A stretch of DNA of 64,000 nucleotides. It comes from Bacillota bacterium. Lineage in GTDB: Bacteria > Bacillota > UBA4882 > UBA8346. Of this stretch, positions 23,980 through 32,873 are shown in pieces. Under the pieces are notes generated by a model that searched no databases, was not told the origin of the DNA, and was given only the letters and a program-made list of their open reading frames with translations. Positions within the stretch are counted from its first letter, which is position 1, and each line of letters opens with the position of its first letter. A program made the translations under genes and the position numbers. The stretch spans positions 85,800 through 149,799 of the forward strand of contig JAEZJQ010000126.1 in assembly GCA_023436305.1 (NCBI GenBank), written 5' to 3'.

Positions 23980-25044
23980 TTATTTATAAATCTCTTTAAT
24001 TGTGGCGATGGGAAGATGGGAATCCAACCAATAACTATCTGAAAGGTCAGACGCTACCACTTGCTTGGCTTGTGTCTGATCAATGGGCGCAGGCCGTAAT
24101 ACATAATCCCGGTAGACTTTTTCTCCTTTTAAAACTTTAACAGCAGCTTTTACGGCTTCGGCGCTAATCCAGGTCGGATATACCGGAGCGACGCTAGGAA
24201 AATCATACTTTAACCAGGTTTTAACAAAACCGTTATTGGCTTCACCGGTCATTGGAACCAGTTTCCGGTTCGCATTGACAAAAGCTTCTACCGCACCTTG
24301 AGTCATGGCGCCACCACTCGACCATACTCCATTGATTACCGGATGAGCCGCCAATAGATTCTCTGTGGCCATTTTACCTTTATCGAAGGCCCAGTCGGCG
24401 AATTCCTGCCCAATGACCTTAATTTTGGGGTACTTTTTCAAAACATTTTGAACTCCTTGCCATCTTTCTTGTTCCGCGCTATTTCCGGCAATCCCCCGGA
24501 GGGCGATGATATTTCCTTTGCCGCCAAGTTCTTTGGCCAGCCATCCCATACTGGCTTCCCCGAAATATACTTCGTCGCCTTGAATGGAAACCACATATTT
24601 ATCGGTTTTGGCGAAAGTGCTGAATAAAATAACCGGAATCCCCATCTTATAAGCTTTTTCGATGACCGGAACCAGCGCCGTCGGCGAAGCCGGGGTGATG
24701 ATTAGCGCATCAATACCTTTGGCCAACATATCTTCGACGTCGGAGATTTGTTTGGCGATATTGCCTTCGGCGTTCGTTACAATAAACTTGGAAATCTCGG
24801 GATTCTTTGACGCTTCATACTCCGCTTCTTTAACCATTTGAACCCGCCAGGTATTTACCACCGAAATGTTGCTAAAACCAATGGTCCATCCTGGCTTCTT
24901 AACCCATTTCGCGGTGTTAACGGATTTTGAGCCTTTGACAACTTCTACCCCGCCGGAAAATTGGGCCTTTTCTGCAAATGTATATTGGGTACTCATGATA
25001 AGTATTACGAACAGTAAGACTTTCAATATTGATTTTACTTTCAC
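23980..25044 (-). CDS. Sugar-binding protein of the ABC transporter (Peripla_BP_4)
   Basis: A 354-residue type I periplasmic-binding protein with a signal peptide (about 1-24, no lipobox Cys). Motifs are WTIGFSNISVVNTWRVQM, DALIITPASPTALVPVIEKAYKMGIPV, GWLAKELGGKGNIIALRG and NGVWSSGGAMTQG, in the RbsB-like fold. The start is GTG at 25042-25044, with AGGGG six bases upstream. Absence of a lipid anchor would suit either secretion or a periplasm in a two-membrane cell. The ligand is probably a monosaccharide or sugar acid. Confidence 0.9.
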   Translation of the reverse strand: MKVKSILKVLLFVILIMSTQYTFAEKAQFSGGVEVVKGSKSVNTAKWVKKPGWTIGFSNISVVNTWRVQMVKEAEYEASKNPEISKFIVTNAEGNIAKQISDVEDMLAKGIDALIITPASPTALVPVIEKAYKMGIPVILFSTFAKTDKYVVSIQGDEVYFGEASMGWLAKELGGKGNIIALRGIAGNSAEQERWQGVQNVLKKYPKIKVIGQEFADWAFDKGKMATENLLAAHPVINGVWSSGGAMTQGAVEAFVNANRKLVPMTGEANNGFVKTWLKYDFPSVAPVYPTWISAEAVKAAVKVLKGEKVYRDYVLRPAPIDQTQAKQVVASDLSDSYWLDSHLPIATIKEIYK

Positions 25045-25094
25045 ACTAATCCCCTCTTTTCAGTATTATAAGATCCAAGGTTCCTAGACTCTTT

Positions 25095-26075
25095 TTAATT
25101 GGCTGCGCTGCGACGCCTGTACATTGTCATCGCCGCTATGATAATCCCCCCTTGTAAGATTAGTTTTACGGGATATCCGAGGTTGAACATGGTAAAAAGA
25201 CTTAACAATAACAGCAAGAAATACGCGCCGGCGGCACTGCCGGTAACGTTTCCCGCCCCGCCTTCAAGGCGAGTGCCTCCAATGACTACGGCGGCTATAG
25301 AATTCATCATATAGTCGTCCCCCAACCCCAAAGCACCCGTTCCGATATATCCCGATAACATAACGCCAGCCAAGGAAGCCGTAATTCCGCAGCATATATG
25401 AGAAATAACAGTCACATCACTGGTGCGGACCGCGGACATGAAAGCTGCCCGAGGATTTCCTCCGGTAGCGAAGAGCATTCTCCCCAAATTCGTTTTAGTC
25501 AAAATGAAATGAACCAGAAGAGTCACCCCCATCCAGACGATAAAAGCCACCGGTATCATGAAAAGTTTTCCCGCCCCCAAAAACCTCACCATACCGGATA
25601 CCGATCCTCCCGGGGCCCCTTTGCTCAACATTAATGTAATTCCTTGAACCGACAACATTGTTCCCATCGTCATAATGAGCGGTGAAATTCGAAACTTGGC
25701 AATCCCTATACCGTTAATCCATCCGATCAATGCTCCCACCATAAGGCAGAGAAGAATTCCAACGACAGCCATTGCGCCGTTCGTAAAAAGCGGTTTTGCT
25801 AAAATTACATTTACCAACCCCATTGTGGCGCCCACCGATAAATCAAAACTCCCCGCAATAATTGTCGCAGTCTGTCCGGCGGCCGCCACCCCCAAAGGAG
25901 CGGTCTGGCGTAACAAATTCAACAAATGATTACCGGTGATAAATCCAGGCAGAAAAACGGCGCAAATTACCAAGATCAAGCCCAGTAAAAAGTATACGCT
26001 ATAATTGCGAAACGCGTTGCCAAGGTTAGTCAGGATGAAATGTTTGTTTTGATTTATCGAAGCTTGAATGCCCAT
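25095..26075 (-). CDS. Sugar ABC transporter permease (RbsC-like), first permease
   Basis: A 326-residue BPD_transp_2 permease: AAAGQTATIIAGSFDLSVGATMGL, NSIAAVVIGGTRLEGGAGNVTGS and about nine membrane helices. GGAGG stands just upstream of the ATG. It precedes the binding-protein gene and is only distantly similar to the second permease in the operon, so the two are probably different subunits rather than a recent duplication. Confidence 0.9.
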   Translation of the reverse strand: MGIQASINQNKHFILTNLGNAFRNYSVYFLLGLILVICAVFLPGFITGNHLLNLLRQTAPLGVAAAGQTATIIAGSFDLSVGATMGLVNVILAKPLFTNGAMAVVGILLCLMVGALIGWINGIGIAKFRISPLIMTMGTMLSVQGITLMLSKGAPGGSVSGMVRFLGAGKLFMIPVAFIVWMGVTLLVHFILTKTNLGRMLFATGGNPRAAFMSAVRTSDVTVISHICCGITASLAGVMLSGYIGTGALGLGDDYMMNSIAAVVIGGTRLEGGAGNVTGSAAGAYFLLLLLSLFTMFNLGYPVKLILQGGIIIAAMTMYRRRSAAN

Positions 26076-26102
26076 CGGAATCCTCCTTACAAAGTCAAAG
26101 AG

Positions 26103-27077
26103 TTAAAACACCAATTTCATCTTGCTTTTCAGCAAATCATGCTCAATTTGTTCCAAATGGAGATTGTCCAGGATTTCGTGAAGAATATTATCGATGGCCC
26201 GATCGGCTGTCAGTCTTACAATTGCAGTCCGGCTTAACTCTTCCGTGATATCCATATTGATGTTATGAGTCAGCGATAATGTTTTTAGCTTGTTATACCC
26301 AATCGGAAAATTTAGCGTCGAACTGTGCCAAATGGTTCCATCAATCACTTCATCAACGATCATATCCGGAAAGGATAAATAGCTACCTTCAATCAACGTA
26401 ATGTTTTCCTTGCCAAACTCAATGGATGTTAAATACTCATGGTCGGGGGAGGAACGGTCAATTCCCAGCCGTTTAATATCCGAAAGGTTGTCAATATCAT
26501 TTCGGGTTAATACAACTACGGAGTCGAATTTATGATATGAATTCTTTTCAAATAGAATACTTTTTGAAAAAATCTGATCTTTTTGGGTGGCAATATCTAC
26601 GGCGTATTCGGACATTAACGTAAAATCACAGCGATTGCTTTTTAATAAATCCAGCCGGTTTTTGGCGCCATCAAGAAAAATGAAATTAAACGGGAGTCCG
26701 GATTGATCAAACCTCGCCCTGATTGCCGCGGCAATCAGGCGGAACTCTTTATTCGAGGGGAGGGGCATGGCCCCGATGATGGTTTTATTACCAATGAACC
26801 GGCAAAGCAGTGGAAGATTTTTGGCAATCAGAAAGGTTCCCTGATGACCCCTGGCTTCCAAACAAATGGCACCCGTTTCCTCGAAAACGGCAAGTATTTT
26901 CTGGACTGTCCCGAATCCGATATCATGTTGGGCGGCCAATTGTTGGGTGGTCGGAATCCGTTCCTGAACCGGCCAGGAAATCATGGCCGAAGCGATTTCC
27001 CGAGCTACGGCAAGATTACGGACGGACAATTGTTTAAACTGTTCAATTTCTTCAATCGGTGTTTTGGGATGACTCAT
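26103..27077 (-). CDS. YhfZ-like GntR-type transcriptional regulator
   Basis: A 324-residue protein. The N-terminal winged helix (about 25-85) contains IPTTQQLAAQHDIGFGTVQKILAVFEETG. The C-terminal ligand-binding-like domain opens IIGAMPLPSNKEFRLIAAAIRARF and has a periplasmic-binding-like look (DFTLMSEYAVD). The layout matches the YhfZ family, whose E. coli member is linked to a phosphotriesterase-homology gene; a PTE-family gene is likewise present in this operon. GAGG lies eight bases before the ATG. As first gene of the operon it probably regulates it in response to the imported compound. Confidence 0.78.
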   Translation of the reverse strand: MSHPKTPIEEIEQFKQLSVRNLAVAREIASAMISWPVQERIPTTQQLAAQHDIGFGTVQKILAVFEETGAICLEARGHQGTFLIAKNLPLLCRFIGNKTIIGAMPLPSNKEFRLIAAAIRARFDQSGLPFNFIFLDGAKNRLDLLKSNRCDFTLMSEYAVDIATQKDQIFSKSILFEKNSYHKFDSVVVLTRNDIDNLSDIKRLGIDRSSPDHEYLTSIEFGKENITLIEGSYLSFPDMIVDEVIDGTIWHSSTLNFPIGYNKLKTLSLTHNINMDITEELSRTAIVRLTADRAIDNILHEILDNLHLEQIEHDLLKSKMKLVF

Positions 27078-27095
27078 TTTGATAACCTCGTCTAT

Positions 27096-27112
27096 GTATT
27101 TTTTTAAAATAC
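27096..27112. promoter_or_regulatory. Inverted repeat, candidate operator of the catabolic operon
   Basis: GTATTT-(5 bases)-AAATAC lies 18 bases upstream of the regulator's ATG. The arms are AT-rich, so chance occurrence is possible. The rest of the spacer (27113-27387) shows no gene; an AT-rich inverted repeat around 27218-27247 may also be regulatory. Confidence 0.3.
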
Positions 27113-27387
27113 CTATTGTTCAATTTTCAGTTTCCTGTAAATTGTATTGTGATGATCAATTAGACGTACACTTGTAAAAATCCTTCTTTTTATAAAATTT
27201 TTTTAGTGTGTTTTTCGTAAAAAGGAATTATAAAATTATCCTTTTTTGATCCCAGAGCGATCTGGTACCGGGCGGAAACATGTGCCCGATGGCCGATAAA
27301 CAAATCATTCAAAGAACTTCATCCCAGTGGGCCGGGTCCGGATTTACACCAATCAATAACTGATGATCCAGATTTAATTCCTTACTT

Positions 27388-27424
27388 AAAAAGAAAAACC
27401 TTCCAATACAAAGGAGGGAAGGTT
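27388..27424 (-). terminator. Terminator of the rhodanese gene
   Basis: On the minus strand AACCTTCC and GGAAGGTT form an 8-bp stem followed by TTTCTTTTT, about 60 bases after the rhodanese stop codon. Confidence 0.7.
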
Positions 27425-27486
27425 AAAGTACATACATTGGAAGGCAAGGTGGATTTATTTTAATTCATCATAAAATCAATACCAAG

Positions 27487-27894
27487 TCATTGGCCGGTTT
27501 CTACCTCATATGGCCAATTAAAGATGCCGCCCAAATCGTAAACATGGGTATATCCAAGGCCAATAAGTTTATCTGCCGCTATTTTGCTTCGCCGCCCACT
27601 CCGGCAATAAATAAAAATCGTTTCGTGTTTCGCGGGGATCTTAGCCTCCACTGCTTGTTCCAGTTGGTCAACCGGAATTAAAATACTCCCGGGAATGTGC
27701 TGTTCGGCATATTCTTCCGGAGTCCGGACATCCAGTAAGATAATCCTTGCCTCCGCTTCCAGGCGTTTTTTTGCTTCCGCCGGGCTGATGGTCCGGTATT
27801 CGACAGGTGGCGCCGGACTGGAATTATTTTGAGCCAATAAATAATTGAAACCGGCTCCGAATATTGCCACGATTACGAAGATGAATATCTTCAT
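27487..27894 (-). CDS. Exported rhodanese-domain protein
   Basis: A 135-residue single-domain rhodanese with an N-terminal signal or anchor (about 1-21). The fold motifs are LLDVRTPEEYAEQHIPGSILIP and the active-site loop YCRSGRRS, whose Cys would carry the persulfide. It is located outside the cytoplasmic membrane. GAGG lies eight bases before the ATG. The upstream membrane protein gene is 80 bases away on the same strand and could be co-transcribed. The role is probably sulfur transfer or redox; it is not more specific from sequence. Confidence 0.88.
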   Translation of the reverse strand: MKIFIFVIVAIFGAGFNYLLAQNNSSPAPPVEYRTISPAEAKKRLEAEARIILLDVRTPEEYAEQHIPGSILIPVDQLEQAVEAKIPAKHETIFIYCRSGRRSKIAADKLIGLGYTHVYDLGGIFNWPYEVETGQ

Positions 27895-27974
27895 GAAAAT
27901 AACCTCACACCCTACTGGATTTCTAATTTAACAAACGGAAATAATGCGGGTTGGTTCCAATATAATCATATAAA

Positions 27975-28511
27975 TCATTTTCCTAAAAAAACTCCCGCTA
28001 TACTCATTAATATGATGAAACCCACTCCAATCCCCATCAACACATTCCATTTTTTAGCCGGTTTTTGATACCAGTAAAAAAACGCTAACGAAAACAACAG
28101 CGTTTGGAAAATCACCTCGGGTAAACCCAGTAAATGATAGCTTAGCGGCAGTTTGGTATAAATCAAACCCTCAATGGAACCGGGCGTAGGACCTGCCGTC
28201 CCGAAAACGGCGAATCCCAGAAAGATCAGCCATAATTTAAACCAGCCCCGGTTGGTTTTCAAAAAGAAATCTTTCACCGGCCACAATGCCAACGCAAACA
28301 CAATCCCCCGAATGATCTGAAGTGACGGCCCGGCTGCCACCCAGGGTGAATCCGTCGGGCGCATGAATGCGGAAAGCATTGTTTTTACAAAAGCCTCCCG
28401 GTAATCCAACAGATTTAAAGCAAGTATACCGGCGATAAAATACGTAATGATATGGCATGCGGATACCCGCCACCAGAATTGAACCCATGATGTTTTTTGA
28501 TTTTCTTGCAT
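27975..28511 (-). CDS. Integral membrane protein of unknown function
   Basis: A 178-residue hydrophobic protein with about five membrane helices (near 20-40, 64-78, 90-106, 128-146, 155-175). A conserved-looking loop reads RPTDSPWVAAGPSLQI. AAAGGGGG lies just upstream of the ATG. I do not recognise the family. It precedes the rhodanese gene on the same strand, so a shared role in envelope sulfur chemistry is possible but unproven. Confidence 0.75.
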   Translation of the reverse strand: MQENQKTSWVQFWWRVSACHIITYFIAGILALNLLDYREAFVKTMLSAFMRPTDSPWVAAGPSLQIIRGIVFALALWPVKDFFLKTNRGWFKLWLIFLGFAVFGTAGPTPGSIEGLIYTKLPLSYHLLGLPEVIFQTLLFSLAFFYWYQKPAKKWNVLMGIGVGFIILMSIAGVFLGK

Positions 28512-28655
28512 TGGAATCCCCCTTTTGTTTTATATAATCACCATGTACTGTTTATCTTTATCATATCATTGGAGTAAGGATCGGGCATCCGCCGAAAGGC
28601 TGATTTCTTAATCATTAAAAATGCTGAGTTTTTATCGTAACCGTTGTTACCCGTT

Positions 28656-28698
28656 CCTAAAAAGAAACGGCGCCGCAAATCAATGCAGCACCGTTTTC
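28656..28698 (-). terminator. Terminator of the GH9 gene
   Basis: AAAACGGTGCTGC pairs with GCGGCGCCGTTTC (one wobble and a mismatch) around a short loop, followed by TTTTTAGG on the minus strand, 30 bases after the GH9 stop codon. Confidence 0.75.
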
Positions 28699-28727
28699 AT
28701 TCAATGATGGCGATGGATTAATTGTGA

Positions 28728-31310
28728 TTAGGGCTCTATCCCCCAGTTAAGCGCTCCGGAGACATATCCGGTCACTTTGGTCCAGTCAACGTAATTGGTA
28801 GCCGAAGAGTTAAAGCTATAATCATTGGTTTGGGTGTAATTCGACCAATCGCTCTTGGCAAGTCTCGCTTGAATTGTGGTGCTCCCACCAGCCGCCAGAT
28901 TTCCGGCTCCGCTGGTGAAGCCGATTTCCACATAAGTATCAGCGCCGGTTTTAGTGGTATTCATGGTGAAGAAGGCGCCGGTTATGTTCCCGGAGCCGAT
29001 AGGTGTATAATCGCAATAGAAGTTCTGTGATTTAGCGCCGTCAATCGTATAATAATAACGAATTTTTACATTGGATAAGGCAATGGCGCTGGTTCCGGTA
29101 TTCATCAACCGGATATTCAAATAAATCTGATTGATGGTGGCGGCAGTGCTTTGATTATAGAATTGCACCGTAATATTCCCGGTAGTCGGAACCGGAGTTG
29201 GAGTGGCCGGAGGTGGTGTCGCCGTTTTAACCGGAGTTGCGGTTACAACAGGAGTTGCGGTTGCTACCGGGGTTGCGGTAGGAACCGGGGTAGCCGTCGG
29301 GGTTCCGGTTACTGTCGCGGTAGGCCGCGGTGTCGTATTACCCCCCGGAGGCTCCTCTCCCCAAAGTAACACACCATTGTCATAGATTGGAATATAAGGT
29401 GTCATACCGGCAAAGGACTTGGCGTCGTAATCCGGCGGTCCGGTTAAACCTTGGTAGGACCAGTCGTTGGAGGTTCCACCGGCGCCGTTGGGAAATTTGA
29501 TACTGACATTGGCTTCTTTCTCGCACAACTGCCATTCGGCAGGCATAAGCTTGGTTCCGGTGAAATCAAGCACAAAATAATAAATATTGCCGGACCATTG
29601 TTTCAGGGCTGAAACGGTGGCGCCCTCGTTGGTTCCCAAGGTGATGATAACGTCGTTTACGGTATAACCACTTTCGAATACTTCGGTCAGATCCATAAAG
29701 TAACGGGCGGAGAGTTTATCCTTCATCGCCGGCGGCCAGGCTGAACGGTTGTTGACTTGGAAAAGCAAGTTTAGGGTGCCATAGCCTTCATAAACAATCC
29801 AGCCGCGTACAAAATACTCGTTCAGGGTGTCTTCCGCGGGGCGGAAGTCTGACGGTTGAGGCCAGTTGACCAACGGGGTTCCGCCGTATAATCCGTACAT
29901 TCTGGCCAGGGAGCCGACAAAACCGGCGTTATAATCCGTGGCTACTTCGTTTAATGTGTAATCGGTGACATCGTCTGCCCAAGCGTCGTTGGAACCCGGT
30001 CCACCGACCAGCGCGCCATAGAGAATATGACGGTGGAATGACGGTACCGATGGCATGCTCAGCCAGGAACCATGGGCAGTCCGGTGATGCGGATGCTGAG
30101 GTGCATTGGCTCCGAAGCCCACTTCGTAACTGCCGCCACGTGGGTTATCGCCTAGGGCATAATTAATCTGGCGTTCAGCGAACTCACGGTAGGCTTGCTT
30201 CTTGGAGGCAGTTCCCACAGTGGCGTCATCCGCCCATACAAAGGCCAAAAAGGCCGCCGTGGAAGCATAGCGCAACGATCCCCATTGAGACAGCCAGGCC
30301 AAACCGCCCGGTGTATAAGTGAGGCCGCCGTTTGGCATCCACCAATCCAAGTTTGACTCCACCGCTTGGGCATATCCCGCGTCCTTGGTAATCTGCCCCA
30401 GCTTGATGGCCGCCCCGTAACTTACATCGTCCCAGCAGTGGGTGTGATGGCCACCCAGTGAGGTGGTGGGTATGTAAGACTTGGCCTTGTTCAGGTAAGT
30501 AGTGTCGTTGGTCTTCAGGTAGAGCCAGACAGCCCCCCAGGTCAGGTCGTCCAGATAACCGCCGGATTGGTAAAAGTTATCCAAAGGGTTCTTGCCCCGG
30601 TAAGTGTCGGCGAAGTTAAAGAGTTGTTTGGCGTGAGTCAGGCAAGTGGCAGCGTAAGCCGGATCGGTGGGTTCGAAGATGATTGAAGCAATAGCCAGAG
30701 CCGCAGCGGTCATACCGGCCACATCCGAACCAGGGGTATTTTCGTCAACCTTAAATGATTTCCGGTCGGTCAGGTGTTCAAGCAGTTCATGTGGAGCCCA
30801 GACGGAATGGTCGGACTCCCCATAGCCACAGTCATAGTAAAATACGTTGGCGCTGGGGTGGGCTTTGATAAAGTAGTCGGTGGCCCACTTGATCTCATCG
30901 AGGATTACATTCAATTGACCGGAGTTCTGGAAAGCGCTACGGTATTCATAGACCGCCCAGCCCAGTTGAGCCGCGGCATAAGCCATGGGATGGCCGAACT
31001 TGACTCCGTCCCCGGCGTCCGCCCAGCCGCCGGTGAGATCCAGTCCGACATCCGCGCCGTCGGTCATGGCCGCATCTGTCCGATAAGGCAACAGATAATT
31101 ATCGGGTAAATTCCCCAGGCGATTGGCCTTGTAAAAGAGGAGCGATTTTTGCAGCGCTTCCCCATAGTTGTAGTAAGCGCCACCGGCGCGAGGTGAAGTG
31201 GCGGCCCGCAGATTCGGAACACCAATGAACGCAACAGCCAACAAAAGAACCAGAACCACCGTCGCGATTATTCGCGCTACTTTTGTGTTCAATTGTTTCA
31301 TTTTTTTCAT
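28728..31310 (-). CDS. Secreted GH9 endoglucanase with CBM3c and CBM3
   Basis: An 860-residue modular cellulase: signal peptide (1-36); GH9 catalytic domain (about 40-455) with nucleophile-region GGWADAGDGVKFGHP and acid Glu in TLNEVATDYNAGF; CBM3c (about 465-615) fused directly, as in processive endoglucanases; a Thr-Pro linker (about 640-700); and a C-terminal CBM3 (about 705-860) starting ITVQFYNQSTAATINQIYLN. No dockerin is present, so this is a free enzyme rather than a cellulosome subunit. AAGGAG lies eight bases before the ATG. A LacI-type palindrome and a MITE-like element lie upstream. It hydrolyses crystalline or amorphous cellulose outside the cell. Confidence 0.95.
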   Translation of the reverse strand: MKKMKQLNTKVARIIATVVLVLLLAVAFIGVPNLRAATSPRAGGAYYNYGEALQKSLLFYKANRLGNLPDNYLLPYRTDAAMTDGADVGLDLTGGWADAGDGVKFGHPMAYAAAQLGWAVYEYRSAFQNSGQLNVILDEIKWATDYFIKAHPSANVFYYDCGYGESDHSVWAPHELLEHLTDRKSFKVDENTPGSDVAGMTAAALAIASIIFEPTDPAYAATCLTHAKQLFNFADTYRGKNPLDNFYQSGGYLDDLTWGAVWLYLKTNDTTYLNKAKSYIPTTSLGGHHTHCWDDVSYGAAIKLGQITKDAGYAQAVESNLDWWMPNGGLTYTPGGLAWLSQWGSLRYASTAAFLAFVWADDATVGTASKKQAYREFAERQINYALGDNPRGGSYEVGFGANAPQHPHHRTAHGSWLSMPSVPSFHRHILYGALVGGPGSNDAWADDVTDYTLNEVATDYNAGFVGSLARMYGLYGGTPLVNWPQPSDFRPAEDTLNEYFVRGWIVYEGYGTLNLLFQVNNRSAWPPAMKDKLSARYFMDLTEVFESGYTVNDVIITLGTNEGATVSALKQWSGNIYYFVLDFTGTKLMPAEWQLCEKEANVSIKFPNGAGGTSNDWSYQGLTGPPDYDAKSFAGMTPYIPIYDNGVLLWGEEPPGGNTTPRPTATVTGTPTATPVPTATPVATATPVVTATPVKTATPPPATPTPVPTTGNITVQFYNQSTAATINQIYLNIRLMNTGTSAIALSNVKIRYYYTIDGAKSQNFYCDYTPIGSGNITGAFFTMNTTKTGADTYVEIGFTSGAGNLAAGGSTTIQARLAKSDWSNYTQTNDYSFNSSATNYVDWTKVTGYVSGALNWGIEP

Positions 31311-31504
31311 TTCCTTTTCTCCTTATCTTGACTCTCGATTGTTGTCCACGGATGTCCTGGAACATCCATTATGGATAGTGTCAATGTGGTTTTGCCGCAA
31401 TGATACCAAAATCAACTTTTTTAATCCCCTTGTAACGGAGAAAAATCAATGTTCGCCACGGATCACCCCCTTTTACAGCGAGTGCTTTTTTACGGGTACT
31501 TGTT
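31311..31504. other. GH9 upstream region
   Basis: Leader and probable promoter region of the GH9 gene. It is AT-rich with no open frame of note. The MITE-like element starts at 31505, so the element may have displaced distal control sequence. Confidence 0.4.
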
Positions 31505-31621
31505 CTAGGAGTCTGTGCGGCTAATCGATTTTCGAATCATATTTCGAATCAAGTGACATACTCTAATACAACATATAGTGGTTTTAAGTTATTGAAACGT
31601 GTTACGCGCACAGACTCCTAG
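31505..31621 (+). mobile_element. MITE-like 117-bp element, copy A
   Basis: It has perfect 15-bp terminal inverted repeats, CTAGGAGTCTGTGCG and CGCACAGACTCCTAG. The reverse complement of 36016-36132 matches it at about 98 of 117 positions by eye. No coding sequence. Palindromic CTAG at both ends may be the target site. It lies upstream of the GH9 gene. Confidence 0.8.
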
Positions 31622-31667
31622 CAAAATCAGCCCCGTGTTTACACACGCTTCATATATTAAATCCAAC

Positions 31668-31685
31668 ACCGGTAAAGATACCGGT
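31668..31685. other. Short hairpin ACCGGTA/TACCGGT
   Basis: A 7-bp perfect stem with a four-base loop, followed on the plus strand by AATTTTT. It has terminator form, but no plus-strand gene precedes it. Confidence 0.4.
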
Positions 31686-31741
31686 AATTTTTAATCTAAT
31701 TTTAACAATTCTATTATTACTTTGCAATGCAATAAAATACA

Positions 31742-31753
31742 GTAAACGTTTAC
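31742..31753. promoter_or_regulatory. LacI/CcpA-type operator palindrome
   Basis: GTAAACGTTTAC is a perfect 12-bp palindrome with the central CG typical of LacI-family operators and close to catabolite-response elements. It lies between the activase operon's end and the GH9 gene, 430 bases upstream of GH9. Confidence 0.5.
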
Positions 31754-31801
31754 ATACAAAGTCGCACAAAATCATTATTTGACGATTGAAAATATATTAA
31801 C

Positions 31802-31837
31802 AAAAAAATGGAGTCATCCGCTAATAGAAATGACTCC
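31802..31837 (-). terminator. Terminator of the activase operon
   Basis: GGAGTCAT and ATGACTCC form an 8-bp stem followed by ATTTTTTTG on the minus strand, about 28 bases after the HgdC-like stop codon. Confidence 0.8.
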
Positions 31838-31864
31838 CCCGTTTTTTATTGATGCGGATCTTTT

Positions 31865-32863
31865 TTATGATGATACGGGTATCGCGATGGGCCGATGATT
31901 GACTATCTCGTTGGTCCATTTACCGCATTTGTCACCCCAGCGGGCAATAACCCGGTCTTCCGCGGATACTTCAATCACTTCGCAGGCGTTAGGACAACCA
32001 TTACAGTTAAAGGTACTCGGGTTAAAACTGATATCCGTCGTCTCAAACCCGATAAACCGGGTAGGTAAACCGGTCTTTTCAAGATAATCCTTGGCCAGTA
32101 GCGCGGCTCCAACCGCTCCCATTACATTGAAGTATTTGGGAATAATGATTTCATGCTGCAACTCTTTTTGAAAAGCGGCAATGATACCGATGTTGGCCGC
32201 TACTCCGCCCTGAAAAACAAAAGGAGGTTTCAAGGTTTTACCACGGCCCAAGTTATTAATATAGTTCCTCACCAGCGCTTCGCAAAGCCCTTTAATAATA
32301 TCACCCTTGGAAAAACCGAATTGTTGTTTGGCAATCATGTCCGATTCGGCAAAAACGGTACATCGCCCCGCAATACGGGTTTCTCGTGTCGAATTGAGCG
32401 CCAGTTCCCCGAATTGTTCAATCGGTACTTTCAACCGTTCGGCTTGATGATCCAAAAAGGAACCGGTTCCAGCGGCACAGACCGTATTCATGGCAAAATC
32501 GACAATCATCCGGTTCTTGATGAGTATTATTTTTGAATCCTGTCCACCGATTTCAAAAACGGTCCTTACATCCTGATGAAAATGAATGGCAGCAGTAGCA
32601 TGAGCGGTGATTTCATTTTTAATAATATCAGCCCCTACGATGATTCCGGCGAGTTGCCGGCCGCTGCCCGTGGCGCCCACTCCGATAATCTCCTGATTGT
32701 TAAATTCTTTCGCCACTTGCTTTAAACCATTTTTGACACATTCCAAAGGCTGTCCGTTGGTTCGGATATACTGACTCGATAAGACTTCATCGTTATCATT
32801 GATAGCAACAATATTCGTGCTCACCGAACCAACATCGATTCCTAAATATACTTTGTTCATCAT
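31865..32863 (-). CDS. HgdC-like acyl-CoA dehydratase activase (BcrAD_BadFG ATPase)
   Basis: A 332-residue ASKHA-fold ATPase: YLGIDVGSVSTNIVAIND phosphate-1 loop, FEIGGQDSKII, and the two cysteines (NTVCAAGTGSF and GRCTVFAESDMI) that bridge one [4Fe-4S] cluster across the dimer. A Cys-rich tail (CNGCPNACEV) is additional. Such activases use ATP to inject an electron into radical 2-hydroxyacyl-CoA dehydratases or benzoyl-CoA-type reductases. Two further activase-family genes precede it in the operon. No HgdA/B-type dehydratase subunit with an obvious substrate assignment is present here. Confidence 0.88.
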   Translation of the reverse strand: MMNKVYLGIDVGSVSTNIVAINDNDEVLSSQYIRTNGQPLECVKNGLKQVAKEFNNQEIIGVGATGSGRQLAGIIVGADIIKNEITAHATAAIHFHQDVRTVFEIGGQDSKIILIKNRMIVDFAMNTVCAAGTGSFLDHQAERLKVPIEQFGELALNSTRETRIAGRCTVFAESDMIAKQQFGFSKGDIIKGLCEALVRNYINNLGRGKTLKPPFVFQGGVAANIGIIAAFQKELQHEIIIPKYFNVMGAVGAALLAKDYLEKTGLPTRFIGFETTDISFNPSTFNCNGCPNACEVIEVSAEDRVIARWGDKCGKWTNEIVNHRPIAIPVSS

Positions 32864-32873
32864 GATACTCTCC

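Noticed and set aside
28728..31310. Cellulosome component
   Set aside because: The GH9 protein ends in a CBM3 with no dockerin. The cohesin-like domain at 60682-62661 is far away and has no visible partner.
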